In this document: positions 1-8,004 of the stretch, piece by piece
Numbering within the stretch: the first letter of the stretch is position 1
Layout of the letters: the number at the start of each line of letters is the position of its first letter
From: Thermoplasmatales archaeon
Lineage (GTDB): Archaea > Thermoplasmatota > E2 > DHVEG-1
Direction: 5' to 3'
Assembly: GCA_030672305.1 (NCBI GenBank)
Contig: DAOVGR010000022.1
Span: 1 to 48,552, forward strand
DNA: 48,552 bases
Made by a program: the position numbers and the translations under genes
Notes under the pieces: model-generated
What the model was told of the DNA's origin: nothing
The model's input: only the letters and a program-made list of their open reading frames with translations
Databases searched by the model: none

Positions 1-177
1 GAACTCAGAGAAAGAATATGTAAGGGGTGTAAAAGCGTTATATGTGAAAATAGAGAGTGCATTGTATGTGTAGAACATATTAATAAACGTGGAGAAGAAT
101 GTCCATGCTCAAATTGTTTAATTAAAATGATATGTGTTGAATCATGTTTAGAATTTAGGGATTATTGTAGACGCTGA
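1..177 (+). CDS. C-terminal part of a small Cys-rich protein (5' end outside window)
   Basis: The frame is open from base 1 to a TGA at 175-177, giving 58 residues with nine cysteines. The last part has the pattern C-P-C-x2-C-L-I-K-M-I-C-x3-C. The same pattern (C-P-C-L-N-C-I-V-K-M-V-C-x3-C) occurs in the 74-residue protein at 13588, so the two are paralogues, and the protein at 1590 has a shorter version near its start. The cysteine spacing suggests metal binding. Function is unknown. The start codon lies outside the window. Confidence 0.6.
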   Translation, partial: ELRERICKGCKSVICENRECIVCVEHINKRGEECPCSNCLIKMICVESCLEFRDYCRR

Positions 178-189
178 AAGGAGAATGAT

Positions 190-432
190 ATGGCTGGACT
201 CTTAGGACATATTAGTCAAGAAGACCGTGAATGGTTGGAACGTGAAGATGGTAGGTGTGGTCCATTAGGACACAAAACAGTAGATGATGATTATGATGGA
301 ATGTATAAGAACACAGAATATACAGTATCATTTGAATGTATCAAATGTGAAATTGAGTTTGAACTTCCTGAAGAAAAAGTAAAAGACAAACAAGTAAGAT
401 GTCCTCTGTGTGGGAGAATAATAAAAAAATAA
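190..432 (+). CDS. Small protein with C-terminal zinc ribbon
   Basis: 80 residues, with an AAAGGAGA ribosome site just upstream. The N-terminal half is acidic and has no recognisable fold. The C-terminal half has C-x2-C at residues 50-53 and C-x2-C-G at 71-74, the knuckle pair of a zinc ribbon, ending in a short basic tail. Such ribbons commonly bind nucleic acid or protein. It lies 12 bp after the Cys-rich gene and 16 bp before the DNA ligase, so they are probably co-transcribed. No function is assigned. Confidence 0.7.
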   Translation: MAGLLGHISQEDREWLEREDGRCGPLGHKTVDDDYDGMYKNTEYTVSFECIKCEIEFELPEEKVKDKQVRCPLCGRIIKK

Positions 433-448
433 AGGAGAATTTTTTAAT

Positions 449-1597
449 ATGCAACATATAGAACCAATGCTCTATGGAGTAAGTCGTGTAGGAAAAGTAA
501 AACAATGGCAAGCAAGAGCTGAAGAACATGACAACGGAACAGCTTCTATTATAGTTGAATCAGGATATGTTGGTGGAAAGATTCGAGAAAGTCCTAAGTT
601 GATTAAGAAAGGGAAAAATATTGGGAAATCAAATGAAACAACTCCATTTCAACAAGCTGTATCAGAGATCCAATCCAAGTGGAATGCCAAACGTCATGAA
701 AATTATGAACTTGATCAAATGGATCCTAATAATTATATACCAAGACTTATGCTTCCTCAATTAGCCAAAGGTCCAGGACAAGGAAAAATTGTATATCCTT
801 GTTATATTCAACCTAAATTAAATGGAGTTTGTGATGTAGCTGAGCCTCCAATGGTTCCACCTTATTTTTCTCCATCACCTGATTTAATTCTTCATCATAC
901 AAAAGGTGGACATTTCTTTAGTACTCTTAGTCATCTTGATAAATGGATACATAAACTTAATGCTCCAGCACCACTACATGGAGAATTATATAAACACGGA
1001 TGGAGTCTTCAAAAAATTGGTTCATATACCAAGAAAATAAAACCAGATCAACATCTTTTAGAATACTGGTTGTATGATATTGCTTGGATGGATACCCCAT
1101 ATGACATAAGAATGAGATGGTTACAAGAAATAATCGGTTTAATAACAAGGAACTTTCCAGAGTGCCCTATTAAATTCACCCCAACAAAATTAGTTTATAA
1201 TTATGATGAAGCAAAAATCTTTCATGATAAATGTGTTGTAGATGGTTTTGAAGGAGCTATGTTAAAAAATAAACATGGTTTATATATGTTTCAGTATAGA
1301 TCAAATGAAATTGAAAAAGTTAAAGATTATAAAACAGAGGAATTTGAAATCGTTGGAGGAAAAGAAGGAAGCGGAACTGATGAAGGTTGTATTGTATATA
1401 GATGTATAACCGAAAGTGGTCTTGAATTTGATGCTCGTCCAAGGGGTACAGTAGAGGATCGTCGAGATATGTTTCAAAATCTTTCTAATGATATTGGTAA
1501 AATGCTAACAGTTCGTTTTGCTGAATACTCAGATGAGGGAGTTCCACTGCAACCAGTTGGAGTTCCTGAAGCAGAAGTAGTAAGGGATTATGAGTAA
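449..1597 (+). CDS. ATP-dependent DNA ligase with N-terminal WGR-like domain
   Basis: 382 residues. Residues about 5-80 resemble a WGR domain (Y-G-V-S-R-V-G-K, then a G-Y-V-G-G-K stretch), a nucleic-acid-binding fold. The nucleotidyltransferase core follows: motif I K-L-N-G-V-C at 123-128 with the candidate AMP-accepting Lys123, motif III H-G-E-L at 177-180, motif IV E-G-A-M-L-K at 268-273 and motif V K-V-K-D-Y-K at 290-295. The remaining C-terminus would be the OB domain. The enzyme should seal nicks during phage replication or repair. Motif I is unusual: the family norm is K-x-D-G-x-R, but here Asp is Asn and Arg is Cys. The stop overlaps the next start by 8 bp. Confidence 0.88.
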   Translation: MQHIEPMLYGVSRVGKVKQWQARAEEHDNGTASIIVESGYVGGKIRESPKLIKKGKNIGKSNETTPFQQAVSEIQSKWNAKRHENYELDQMDPNNYIPRLMLPQLAKGPGQGKIVYPCYIQPKLNGVCDVAEPPMVPPYFSPSPDLILHHTKGGHFFSTLSHLDKWIHKLNAPAPLHGELYKHGWSLQKIGSYTKKIKPDQHLLEYWLYDIAWMDTPYDIRMRWLQEIIGLITRNFPECPIKFTPTKLVYNYDEAKIFHDKCVVDGFEGAMLKNKHGLYMFQYRSNEIEKVKDYKTEEFEIVGGKEGSGTDEGCIVYRCITESGLEFDARPRGTVEDRRDMFQNLSNDIGKMLTVRFAEYSDEGVPLQPVGVPEAEVVRDYE

Positions 1598-1817
1598 GAA
1601 ATGCCCGTGTATAGAGTGTATATGTCAACCCATATGTGGAGGAAAATCTTTTAATGATTTGATGGGTGGTTGTATATTGGTTTATGAATATTATTATTTT
1701 GGAACAACGCTAAAGTTTGATGATCGTTTAAAAAATATAACCAATAATCTTAAACCACCATGGGGGAGAAAGAGTTTCTTTCCCCCATACATAACATATA
1801 AGGAGAAATTATTATGA
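1590..1817 (+). CDS. Cys-rich small protein
   Basis: 75 residues; the start lies inside the ligase gene, which suggests translational coupling. The N-terminus contains C-P-C-I-E-C-I-C-x3-C within the first 16 residues, like the Cys-rich proteins at 1-177 and 13588, so a bound metal is plausible. The rest is rich in aromatic residues with no recognised fold. It overlaps the next gene by 4 bp (ATTATGA). Function is unknown. Confidence 0.65.
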   Translation: MSKKCPCIECICQPICGGKSFNDLMGGCILVYEYYYFGTTLKFDDRLKNITNNLKPPWGRKSFFPPYITYKEKLL

Positions 1818-2095
1818 ATCCAATGAACATCAGAAGGGATCGGGTAAAACTAAAAAAAGAACAATCCCCAAAAAAGAGAATAATTCAAAACCAAAAAAAG
1901 GAACTACCTAACTGGTTAATAAATTTGATGATATATGGAGCATATTTTATTACAGTTATTATTGTGGTTATTATCATGTGGTTTCCTGTAAGATGGTTAC
2001 ATTATAAATTTGGTTATGAATATAAAGTACAAAAGGCAATAATTGAAATGGTCAAACCGGAAGCTTTAAAAGAAAAATACAGAAAAGGAATTTAA
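1814..2095 (+). CDS. Single-pass membrane protein, basic N-terminus
   Basis: 93 residues, preceded by AAGGAGAAATT. A strongly basic N-terminal tail of about 33 residues (R-R-D-R, K-K-E, K-K-R) is followed by one hydrophobic segment at about residues 35-58 and a charged C-terminal helix. By the positive-inside rule the N-terminus should be cytoplasmic. No family is recognised. It sits in the plus-strand operon with 2 bp to the next gene. Confidence 0.7.
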   Translation: MNPMNIRRDRVKLKKEQSPKKRIIQNQKKELPNWLINLMIYGAYFITVIIVVIIMWFPVRWLHYKFGYEYKVQKAIIEMVKPEALKEKYRKGI

Positions 2096-2097
2096 TT

Positions 2098-2523
2098 ATG
2101 ACAACTATAATAAATCAAGGATCAATGTTTGAAGAAATGTTAGGAGACATTGATGATAATGATCTTTATCCATTTAAAGCAAGGGTGGGAGTTGTTAAAT
2201 ATCGTCCACCGCGCCATGAGTTTTTTGAATTTTTCCAGTATATGGGAAAACTCGATATTGATCCAATCTTATATCATACAACATTCAATCCATCCAAAAT
2301 TTTAACATTTGTGTTTCCTGAAGCATGGATGAGTGTTCATGAAGAACGGATGTTCATGTACAGACTAAAAGGTCATCCTGAAGTTGATAAAATAAAGCAA
2401 GTTGATATTATAACAAAATCGCCTATGATTGTCAGTGACTTTAAACGTGAAATGGTTAGAGTTCTAACATGGCCAGATGTTGATGATAAATATGTAAATG
2501 TTGGAAAACTTGACAATCCTTAA
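2098..2523 (+). CDS. Hypothetical protein
   Basis: 141 residues, soluble and acidic at the N-terminus, with no Cys clusters or membrane segments. The middle is rich in aromatic residues and His and could form a small globular domain. I do not recognise the family. It follows the preceding gene after 2 bp, with no strong ribosome site of its own, so coupling is likely. Confidence 0.6.
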   Translation: MTTIINQGSMFEEMLGDIDDNDLYPFKARVGVVKYRPPRHEFFEFFQYMGKLDIDPILYHTTFNPSKILTFVFPEAWMSVHEERMFMYRLKGHPEVDKIKQVDIITKSPMIVSDFKREMVRVLTWPDVDDKYVNVGKLDNP

Positions 2524-2535
2524 TAAGGGGGAATC

Positions 2536-2829
2536 ATGTTAATTATTATTAAAATAGCACTAACGTTTTTTATCTTGGGATTTTTAATGGTTGGGGTGGC
2601 TGGATTCACTTTATGTTTTCAAGTTATTCAAAAATTAAGTTCAACAGTAAGAACTATACTATATACTGGATTTGGTATAATAACTCTAGTTACTATTTTT
2701 ATGAATCTATCATATAAGGGCATTCCATTTGTAGCAGTGTATGGTATAATATTTATATTTATTGGTTTTTATAGATTGCCAAAAGAGTTGTTAAAGAAAA
2801 AATATAACAACGATCATATGGGGGTGTAA
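2536..2829 (+). CDS. Three-helix membrane protein, paralogue of the one at 10491
   Basis: 97 residues with about three hydrophobic segments (5-30, 39-56 and 61-80). The middle matches the 87-residue protein at 10491 closely: both have I-x-K-L-x-S-T, then T-I-x-Y-T-G, then N-L-S-Y-x-G-[IV]-P-F. The two are therefore paralogues, and both lie in operons that also encode an SPFH-type protein (4070 here, 10767 there). An AAGGGGGAATC ribosome site precedes the ATG. Function is unknown; a small inner-membrane partner protein is possible. Confidence 0.65.
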   Translation: MLIIIKIALTFFILGFLMVGVAGFTLCFQVIQKLSSTVRTILYTGFGIITLVTIFMNLSYKGIPFVAVYGIIFIFIGFYRLPKELLKKKYNNDHMGV

Positions 2830-2832
2830 AAA

Positions 2833-3048
2833 ATGGAAAAATTTATAAATTTTATAGATATTTTAGCATGGGTATTTGCAATACTATCTACATTATTTAT
2901 TATTAGAAGAATGATTTCTTATATCTTTTATACTGAAACAGATAAACTAATGCATCAGGCGATGGGGTTAAGAGCAAATTTTTCAATACGGAAAGAAAGC
3001 GTTATTGCAATAATATGTTGGGCTTGGATAATTTCTAATTATTTATAA
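2833..3048 (+). CDS. Small two-helix membrane protein
   Basis: 71 residues, with hydrophobic segments at about 8-25 and 55-70 around a short polar loop. The GGGGGTG upstream overlaps the end of the previous gene. No family is recognised. Its place between another small membrane protein and a phosphoesterase suggests an accessory membrane role, but this is inference from context. Confidence 0.55.
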   Translation: MEKFINFIDILAWVFAILSTLFIIRRMISYIFYTETDKLMHQAMGLRANFSIRKESVIAIICWAWIISNYL

Positions 3049-3063
3049 ATGAGGATAATTATT

Positions 3064-3723
3064 ATGAAAACAAACGTTATAGTAACCGGAGATGTTCATG
3101 GAAATTTTGGTGCCTTGAATATATTAATTTCTAAAAAGAAAAAGCATGGATTAGAATTAATTATTTGTTGCGGTGATTTCGGAGCATGGCCCCAAGGTAA
3201 GAATCAAACTATAGAAGGTATTAAAAGTCAAGGAATAAAAATTATATTTTGTGATGGAAATCATGAGAATCATCACTTTTTACTAAATAGAAAATCTGAT
3301 GAAATTGCCCCAAATGTTTTCTATATGCCAAGAGGTTCTACTTATAAATTAGATGATGGAAGAAATATCTTATTCATGGGTGGGGCTCATTCGATAGATA
3401 AACAATGGAGAACTCCTGGATATGATTGGTTTCCAGAAGAGCTTATCACTCAAAAAGATATGAAAAATCTACCAGACGAAAAAGTTGATATATTTATTAC
3501 ACATACTTGCCCAACTGAATTATTATCTGATATGATAAAAGTAGATTATAGAAAAAAACATGATCCATCAAATCATTATTTATCAGAATTATGGAAAACC
3601 TACAAACCAGGCTTGTGGTATTTTGGTCACTGGCATACATATACAACTGGTATGTTGATGGGAACAAAATGGTATTGTTTAAATATGTCAGGCCAAACTA
3701 ACTGGTGGAAATGGTTAGAATAA
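3064..3723 (+). CDS. Metallophosphoesterase (calcineurin-like)
   Basis: 219 residues. All signature blocks of the binuclear metallophosphoesterases are present in order: G-D-V-H-G near residue 10, G-D-F-G about 30 residues later, G-N-H-E, then T-H-T and G-H-W-H near the C-terminus. The family hydrolyses phosphomono- or diesters using Mn/Fe-type metals; the substrate cannot be told from sequence. An in-frame ATG lies 15 bp upstream, but the GAGG at 3050-3053 sits at the right distance for the ATG at 3064, which I prefer. The protein is cytoplasmic, with no signal peptide. Confidence 0.85.
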   Translation: MKTNVIVTGDVHGNFGALNILISKKKKHGLELIICCGDFGAWPQGKNQTIEGIKSQGIKIIFCDGNHENHHFLLNRKSDEIAPNVFYMPRGSTYKLDDGRNILFMGGAHSIDKQWRTPGYDWFPEELITQKDMKNLPDEKVDIFITHTCPTELLSDMIKVDYRKKHDPSNHYLSELWKTYKPGLWYFGHWHTYTTGMLMGTKWYCLNMSGQTNWWKWLE

Positions 3724-3739
3724 AAAAAGGAGAATATTA

Positions 3740-3988
3740 ATGTTATTTCAAAGATCAAATAATCGAAAAGGATTTACGTTATTTGAGTTAATGATTGTTA
3801 TTTTTATAATTGGTGTTTCAGCAGCTACTTTTATATCAATTATAATAAAAAGCGCTGTTGATAGTGAGGTTAGTGCTCCAGAAAAAATCTCAATACAACA
3901 AGAACAAAAGGTAGCAATTGAAAAACCTTCGGTTGCTCCGAAACAAAAGGAGGTTACTAAACAAAGCGAAGACATAAAAAAATTATGA
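3740..3988 (+). CDS. Type IV pilin-like / pseudopilin-like small protein
   Basis: 82 residues. The N-terminus has a textbook class III (prepilin peptidase) signal: a short basic leader ending R-K-G, then F-T-L-F-E with Glu at +5 of the predicted mature protein, then a hydrophobic helix to about residue 38. The globular pilin domain is missing; the remainder is a Lys/Glu/Gln-rich tail with no predicted fold. It could be displayed on or inserted into the host pilus or secretion machinery, or act as a decoy for prepilin peptidase. The signal is read directly; the roles are inference. Confidence 0.65.
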   Translation: MLFQRSNNRKGFTLFELMIVIFIIGVSAATFISIIIKSAVDSEVSAPEKISIQQEQKVAIEKPSVAPKQKEVTKQSEDIKKL

Positions 3989-4069
3989 AGGAGGTGATAT
4001 TAAAATAGTTTTAAAACTTTGACACTAACATTTTAAATAAATTAATTCAAATTTGAAAAGGAGAATACC

Positions 4070-5902
4070 ATGTTTTTATTATTTCTTATCGTTTTATTTA
4101 TTGCCATAGCAATAATTGGTCCGCGTTTCTTTAAAGATGACGATCCCGCCGACGCAAAATTTAAAGATGATGGGTACGGTCATAAGAGAACCCCCAAAAC
4201 ATATGGTTGGTTACGTTGGACATTGAGAAGTGTAGGTGGAACATTTGCAGTTATGTGTTTTCTTATGACCAGTTGTTTTATCATAGATTCTGATAAAGTC
4301 GGTCACTTAAAAAGAATTTATTTTGGAAAGGCGATGCCCCCAGGTCAAATCATTGCAAATACCAATGAAAATGGACCACAAGCAAAGGTTTATCCTCCAG
4401 GCTTCCATTTACTTCCTTTTATACGCGTTACACATGATATAGAAGGACTTGATATGGTTACAGTCGATCAAGGTACATATGGATTTCTCGTTGCTAAAGA
4501 TGGCCTACCAATGCCACAAGGGCAGTTTATTGCTTCAGCGTGGGAAGATATATCTGACATGCTTGATGCCATGAAATTTTTGGGTTATAAAAAAGGTTCA
4601 CAAAAAGGTACTAAAGGCCCCCAGTTAACTGTTCTGCCTCCTGGAGATTATCGGATCAACCGTTATCTGTTTGAAATTTATAGTGGAAAATCAACAGCTG
4701 TTCCAGCTGGTCGTGTTGCAGTTATTAAGTCCAATGTTGGTGAAGATTATGTAGGCCCAAAAATTCTTCCAACTGGAATTGAAATGACTGATCTTTCTGT
4801 CCCTATTGTACCAAAAGGCTATCGTGGAGTATGGAATGAGGTATATAATCCTGGTGAATACTACCTTAACAAGAAAGCATTTGATATAACTATTATGGAT
4901 ACCAGAGTTCAAACCTGGCCATATATTGGTGGTTATACTCGTAAATGGATTGATCTAACAATCGGGGACGATGGAAAAATGAAACAAACCATGCATGAAG
5001 AAGCCATACCAGTTCCCAAAAATGCAGCTGATGGGGCGGTTGTTCTTCGAGTCCAAGGGTGGGATGTTTTTCAAGACTCACGAGTACAGGTTCAAGTTAC
5101 TCCAGAAAATGCACCATTTGTTGTTGCTTCTGTTGGAAGTTTAGAAGCAGTTGAAAATAAAATTATTACTCCAAACTATCGGTCCATTCTAAGAAATGTT
5201 GTATCTAAGAATGTAGATGTTAAGGTACCAGTTCTTGATAAAAAGGGGAATAAAATTACCCTCAAGGATGGTAGTTTTAAAATGAAAACCATATCAAGAC
5301 CTCGAGAAGTTCTTGACCTTCTATATCACAGAGAGGAATTAGAAAAGGAAGTGGCTTTAAAACTTATTCCCGCTGGTGCTCAAGCAGGGCTTACTGTTCA
5401 GTGGGTAAGATTTGGCGATCCTGCTGTACCACCTTCATTGCTGATTCCTGGTAAGAGAAAACAACTTGCTGAAGCGCTGATGGCTACGTATAAGACGGAA
5501 AAGACTGCACAAGTTGAGCGTGTTCAAACCGAGAAAGAACGTGCCCGTGCTGATCAACAGGGTCGTTTGATGAAATCTGAGATTGGTATTAAGGTTGCCG
5601 ATAATAACAAATTGGCACGTAAGAAAGAGGGTGAAGGTGAGAAATTGTATATGACAAACGTTGCTAAAGGGCAGCTTGCTCAAGCCAATGTTCTTGGTAA
5701 AGAGAAAGCTTTTGAACTTTCGTATATAAAAGAAGTTCTCGCCGCAGCTAAAGAGAATCCTAACATAGTTAAATACCCAGGTACTCTGGTTATGGGCGCA
5801 AGTGCTCTTGAAGGTGGTGCAGCAATTTTGGGAGCTAATAATCTTACAATGGGTATGAAAACACAACCACAAACAGCGATTGTACCTCAATCTAAAGAGT
5901 AA
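4070..5902 (+). CDS. SPFH/band-7 (flotillin-like) membrane protein
   Basis: 610 residues. A first membrane helix (about 1-17) and a second (about 53-70) are followed by SPFH-type repeats with P-P-G-[FD]-[HY] turns. A long charged coiled-coil region rich in Glu, Lys, Arg and Ala (about 465-550) comes next, and a Gly/Ala-rich C-terminus, the order expected in flotillins and stomatins. Such proteins oligomerise into membrane rings that scaffold proteases and signalling complexes. The DNA is visibly richer in G+C than its neighbours, as is the capsid gene, which may mean high expression or recent acquisition. The vWA gene follows directly. A truncated paralogue lies at 10767. Confidence 0.8.
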   Translation: MFLLFLIVLFIAIAIIGPRFFKDDDPADAKFKDDGYGHKRTPKTYGWLRWTLRSVGGTFAVMCFLMTSCFIIDSDKVGHLKRIYFGKAMPPGQIIANTNENGPQAKVYPPGFHLLPFIRVTHDIEGLDMVTVDQGTYGFLVAKDGLPMPQGQFIASAWEDISDMLDAMKFLGYKKGSQKGTKGPQLTVLPPGDYRINRYLFEIYSGKSTAVPAGRVAVIKSNVGEDYVGPKILPTGIEMTDLSVPIVPKGYRGVWNEVYNPGEYYLNKKAFDITIMDTRVQTWPYIGGYTRKWIDLTIGDDGKMKQTMHEEAIPVPKNAADGAVVLRVQGWDVFQDSRVQVQVTPENAPFVVASVGSLEAVENKIITPNYRSILRNVVSKNVDVKVPVLDKKGNKITLKDGSFKMKTISRPREVLDLLYHREELEKEVALKLIPAGAQAGLTVQWVRFGDPAVPPSLLIPGKRKQLAEALMATYKTEKTAQVERVQTEKERARADQQGRLMKSEIGIKVADNNKLARKKEGEGEKLYMTNVAKGQLAQANVLGKEKAFELSYIKEVLAAAKENPNIVKYPGTLVMGASALEGGAAILGANNLTMGMKTQPQTAIVPQSKE

Positions 5903-5968
5903 TATAACGTTCTAAAATGGGAGGGATAATTATGTCCCTCCCAACATAAAATTTTAAAGGAGAAAATA

Positions 5969-7003
5969 ATGTTACAAACACATGTCGCATTTTGTATTGA
6001 TGAAAGTGGGTCAGTTTCCAGAATTATTAAACCTCTCGTTGAAGCGTATAATCAAACAGTTACTGATATTCGGAGCTCTGTACTAGATGAAGGGCAGGAA
6101 GCATCAATGACTGCCCTTGCATTTGGAGATAGAGTTCTGCATCATAGAATTCTTTATGCTGGCCAACAAGTTCAGACTGTTAAACCTTTGAGTTATAAAG
6201 ATTTCAACCCATCAGGGTTAACTCCGTTATTTGATTCGGTATATCGGGCCATTAAAAAGTTGGAAGAACTAGATGATGGAAAAGAAGGTACATCATTTGT
6301 TGTATCAGCTATTACAGATGGACAAGAAAATAATTCCCGTGATCCAGGCGTTCCCGTAACTGTCAGGTTGATTGAAGAAAAAACAGCAACTGATCGGTGG
6401 ACATTCACATTTTTGGTACCCAACGGCAAAGAAGATAAATTTTCCGTTGATTATAATATCCCAAGAGGAAACGTACAGGGATGGGATACAAAAACTGCCG
6501 AGGGAACGAAGGAAGCATTTATTGTAAGCTCTGTGGCATATCGTGGATTCTTCAAGGAAAAATCTGCTGGAATACGTTCTACCAAATCATTTTATTCCGA
6601 TACTGCTAATCTGACTGTAAGAGAAGCAAGGTCGTCACTTTCCGAAATTACCAAACAAGTTCAATTCATTATACCTTTTGAGACATGCCAGATTCGCCAA
6701 TGCATTCTTGATAATGGTCTTGAGTGGATTAAGGGTGCCGCATTTTATCAATTGATTAAAACCGAAAAAAGAGTTCATCCTTATAAATTGGTTGCTCTCC
6801 GAGTCAAGACATCTCGAAAAGTTTATTGTGGGCAGCAAGCTCGTGATATGCTTGGTATTGGTCAAGCAACTGATATAGTCCGATTAGTTCCTGGGGATCA
6901 TGGTAAATTTGATGTATTTATTCAATCAACAAGTATCAACAGAAAGATTCCCGCCAACACCGAAGTTCTTTATTGGCCAAAAGTTGGGAGTCAAAAAAAA
7001 TGA
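5969..7003 (+). CDS. von Willebrand factor A domain protein
   Basis: 344 residues. The N-terminal half is a vWA domain with a complete metal-ion site: D-E-S-G-S at 11-15, Thr85 in G-L-T-P-L-F-D, and Asp117 in I-T-D-G-Q. The C-terminal half (about 200-344) is a second region with Cys residues and no recognised fold. vWA domains mediate metal-dependent protein-protein contacts. The gene follows the SPFH gene and shares its higher G+C, so the two probably form one module. An AAAGGAGA site precedes the start. Its last bases overlap the next ATG. Confidence 0.8.
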   Translation: MLQTHVAFCIDESGSVSRIIKPLVEAYNQTVTDIRSSVLDEGQEASMTALAFGDRVLHHRILYAGQQVQTVKPLSYKDFNPSGLTPLFDSVYRAIKKLEELDDGKEGTSFVVSAITDGQENNSRDPGVPVTVRLIEEKTATDRWTFTFLVPNGKEDKFSVDYNIPRGNVQGWDTKTAEGTKEAFIVSSVAYRGFFKEKSAGIRSTKSFYSDTANLTVREARSSLSEITKQVQFIIPFETCQIRQCILDNGLEWIKGAAFYQLIKTEKRVHPYKLVALRVKTSRKVYCGQQARDMLGIGQATDIVRLVPGDHGKFDVFIQSTSINRKIPANTEVLYWPKVGSQKK

Positions 7004-7485
7004 AAATTGATCAGTGTAATGGATGCGGTTATTGTTGTATGACTGCTCCATGTGAGGTATCTATTAGACTATATAAAAGCGCTGATATATGCCCACAACT
7101 CCAATGGGATGAAGATAAAGGTAGATACTTTTGTGGTTTAATGCTTTTACCAGGAAATATAGGACTAGAATATAGAAAAGAATTATATGCCGGAGCTGGA
7201 TGTTGTAGTAATTTAAATAGCTGGAGACAGGACATAAAGAAACGAAGCAGGGGTGCTTTATCGTATAAATACCAAGCCATCCCTGTTATGTTTCAAGTTT
7301 TCTTAAAAGCGTATGGTAGTGAACCCTTTCTGTCTAGTGATATAACAGAGATATTATTAAAACAATTTCAAAATGGATTAAAGAAAGTTGACTATTCAGA
7401 TGAAGAAGTTAATCATATTATAAGTAATGTACGCCATTATATAAATAGTAATAAATCATCAATGTTTAAAGAATTTATGCCATAA
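7000..7485 (+). CDS. CxxCxxCC metal-binding protein (YkgJ-like)
   Basis: 161 residues from an ATG overlapping the vWA stop (ATGA); GGGAG lies 10 bp upstream. An in-frame start further upstream would overlap the vWA gene by 31 bp and has no better ribosome site. The N-terminus has C-x2-C-x2-C-C at residues 6-13, followed by further Cys residues including a later C-C pair. This is the signature of the YkgJ/UPF0153 zinc- or iron-chelating family, whose reaction is not well defined. The C-terminal half is helical and charged. It may mature or accompany the SPFH-vWA pair. Confidence 0.7.
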   Translation: MKIDQCNGCGYCCMTAPCEVSIRLYKSADICPQLQWDEDKGRYFCGLMLLPGNIGLEYRKELYAGAGCCSNLNSWRQDIKKRSRGALSYKYQAIPVMFQVFLKAYGSEPFLSSDITEILLKQFQNGLKKVDYSDEEVNHIISNVRHYINSNKSSMFKEFMP

Positions 7486-7502
7486 ACTAAAAGGGGATGA
7501 AT

Positions 7503-7967
7503 ATGAAAAAATTTATGTTTGGATTCTTAATTGGATTCTTTTTAATTGGTCTATGTAGTTGTGAATCCAATAGGTTTGAAGTTGAAGCAACAATTACACC
7601 AAAATTTACCATGATTGGAGATAGGATAGCTGTTGAATATAAATTAGGAGACCTATTAATTTTAGATGAATGGAAAGGACTAAATATTGCCGAACTTTTA
7701 TTTTTATCAAAAGATGAGGGAATTAAAAAACTTAATCTTAAAATAGTTGCCAGTGATGGTATCGATGGTGTTTATTTTTACTATAACTACGGTAATATTA
7801 AAGTAAAAACTAATCCAGTTAACTGGAGCACTCTATATAGAAATGCTAATAGTTTTTCAGATGTTGAGTGGTTAGTTCTAAATGATAATACTATCGAAAA
7901 AGGTAAGACCGATAAAAAAATTGAAGTGAAGAAAGATGAGAAAACTTCTAAATTAAAAGAATTATGA
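7503..7967 (+). CDS. Lipoprotein (first of a paralogous pair)
   Basis: 154 residues. A basic start (M-K-K), a hydrophobic core and the lipobox L-C-S-C mark a signal-peptidase-II substrate. Two in-frame ATGs exist; the GGGG at 7493-7496 touches the first, so the second (7503) has the proper spacing. After the signal the sequence P-K-[FI]-x2-I-G-D-x2-[AG]-V-E-Y-x-L-G-D matches the next gene. The C-terminal tail is Lys/Glu-rich. It is expected to be anchored in a host membrane; possible roles are superinfection exclusion or envelope alteration, but no family is recognised. Confidence 0.7.
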   Translation: MKKFMFGFLIGFFLIGLCSCESNRFEVEATITPKFTMIGDRIAVEYKLGDLLILDEWKGLNIAELLFLSKDEGIKKLNLKIVASDGIDGVYFYYNYGNIKVKTNPVNWSTLYRNANSFSDVEWLVLNDNTIEKGKTDKKIEVKKDEKTSKLKEL

Positions 7968-8004
7968 GGGGTAAAAAATGAAGCTTGTTGAAGGATCTAA
8001 AATT

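Noticed and set aside
4019-4047. TTGACA followed by AT-rich sequence, possible sigma70 promoter for the SPFH gene
   Set aside because: With 16-18 base spacing the best -10 matches TATAAT at only about three of six positions. Not enough support to list it.
5435-5890. 151-codon frame opposite the SPFH gene
   Set aside because: Antisense to a clearly coding, conserved coiled-coil region; no ribosome site and no sensible composition.
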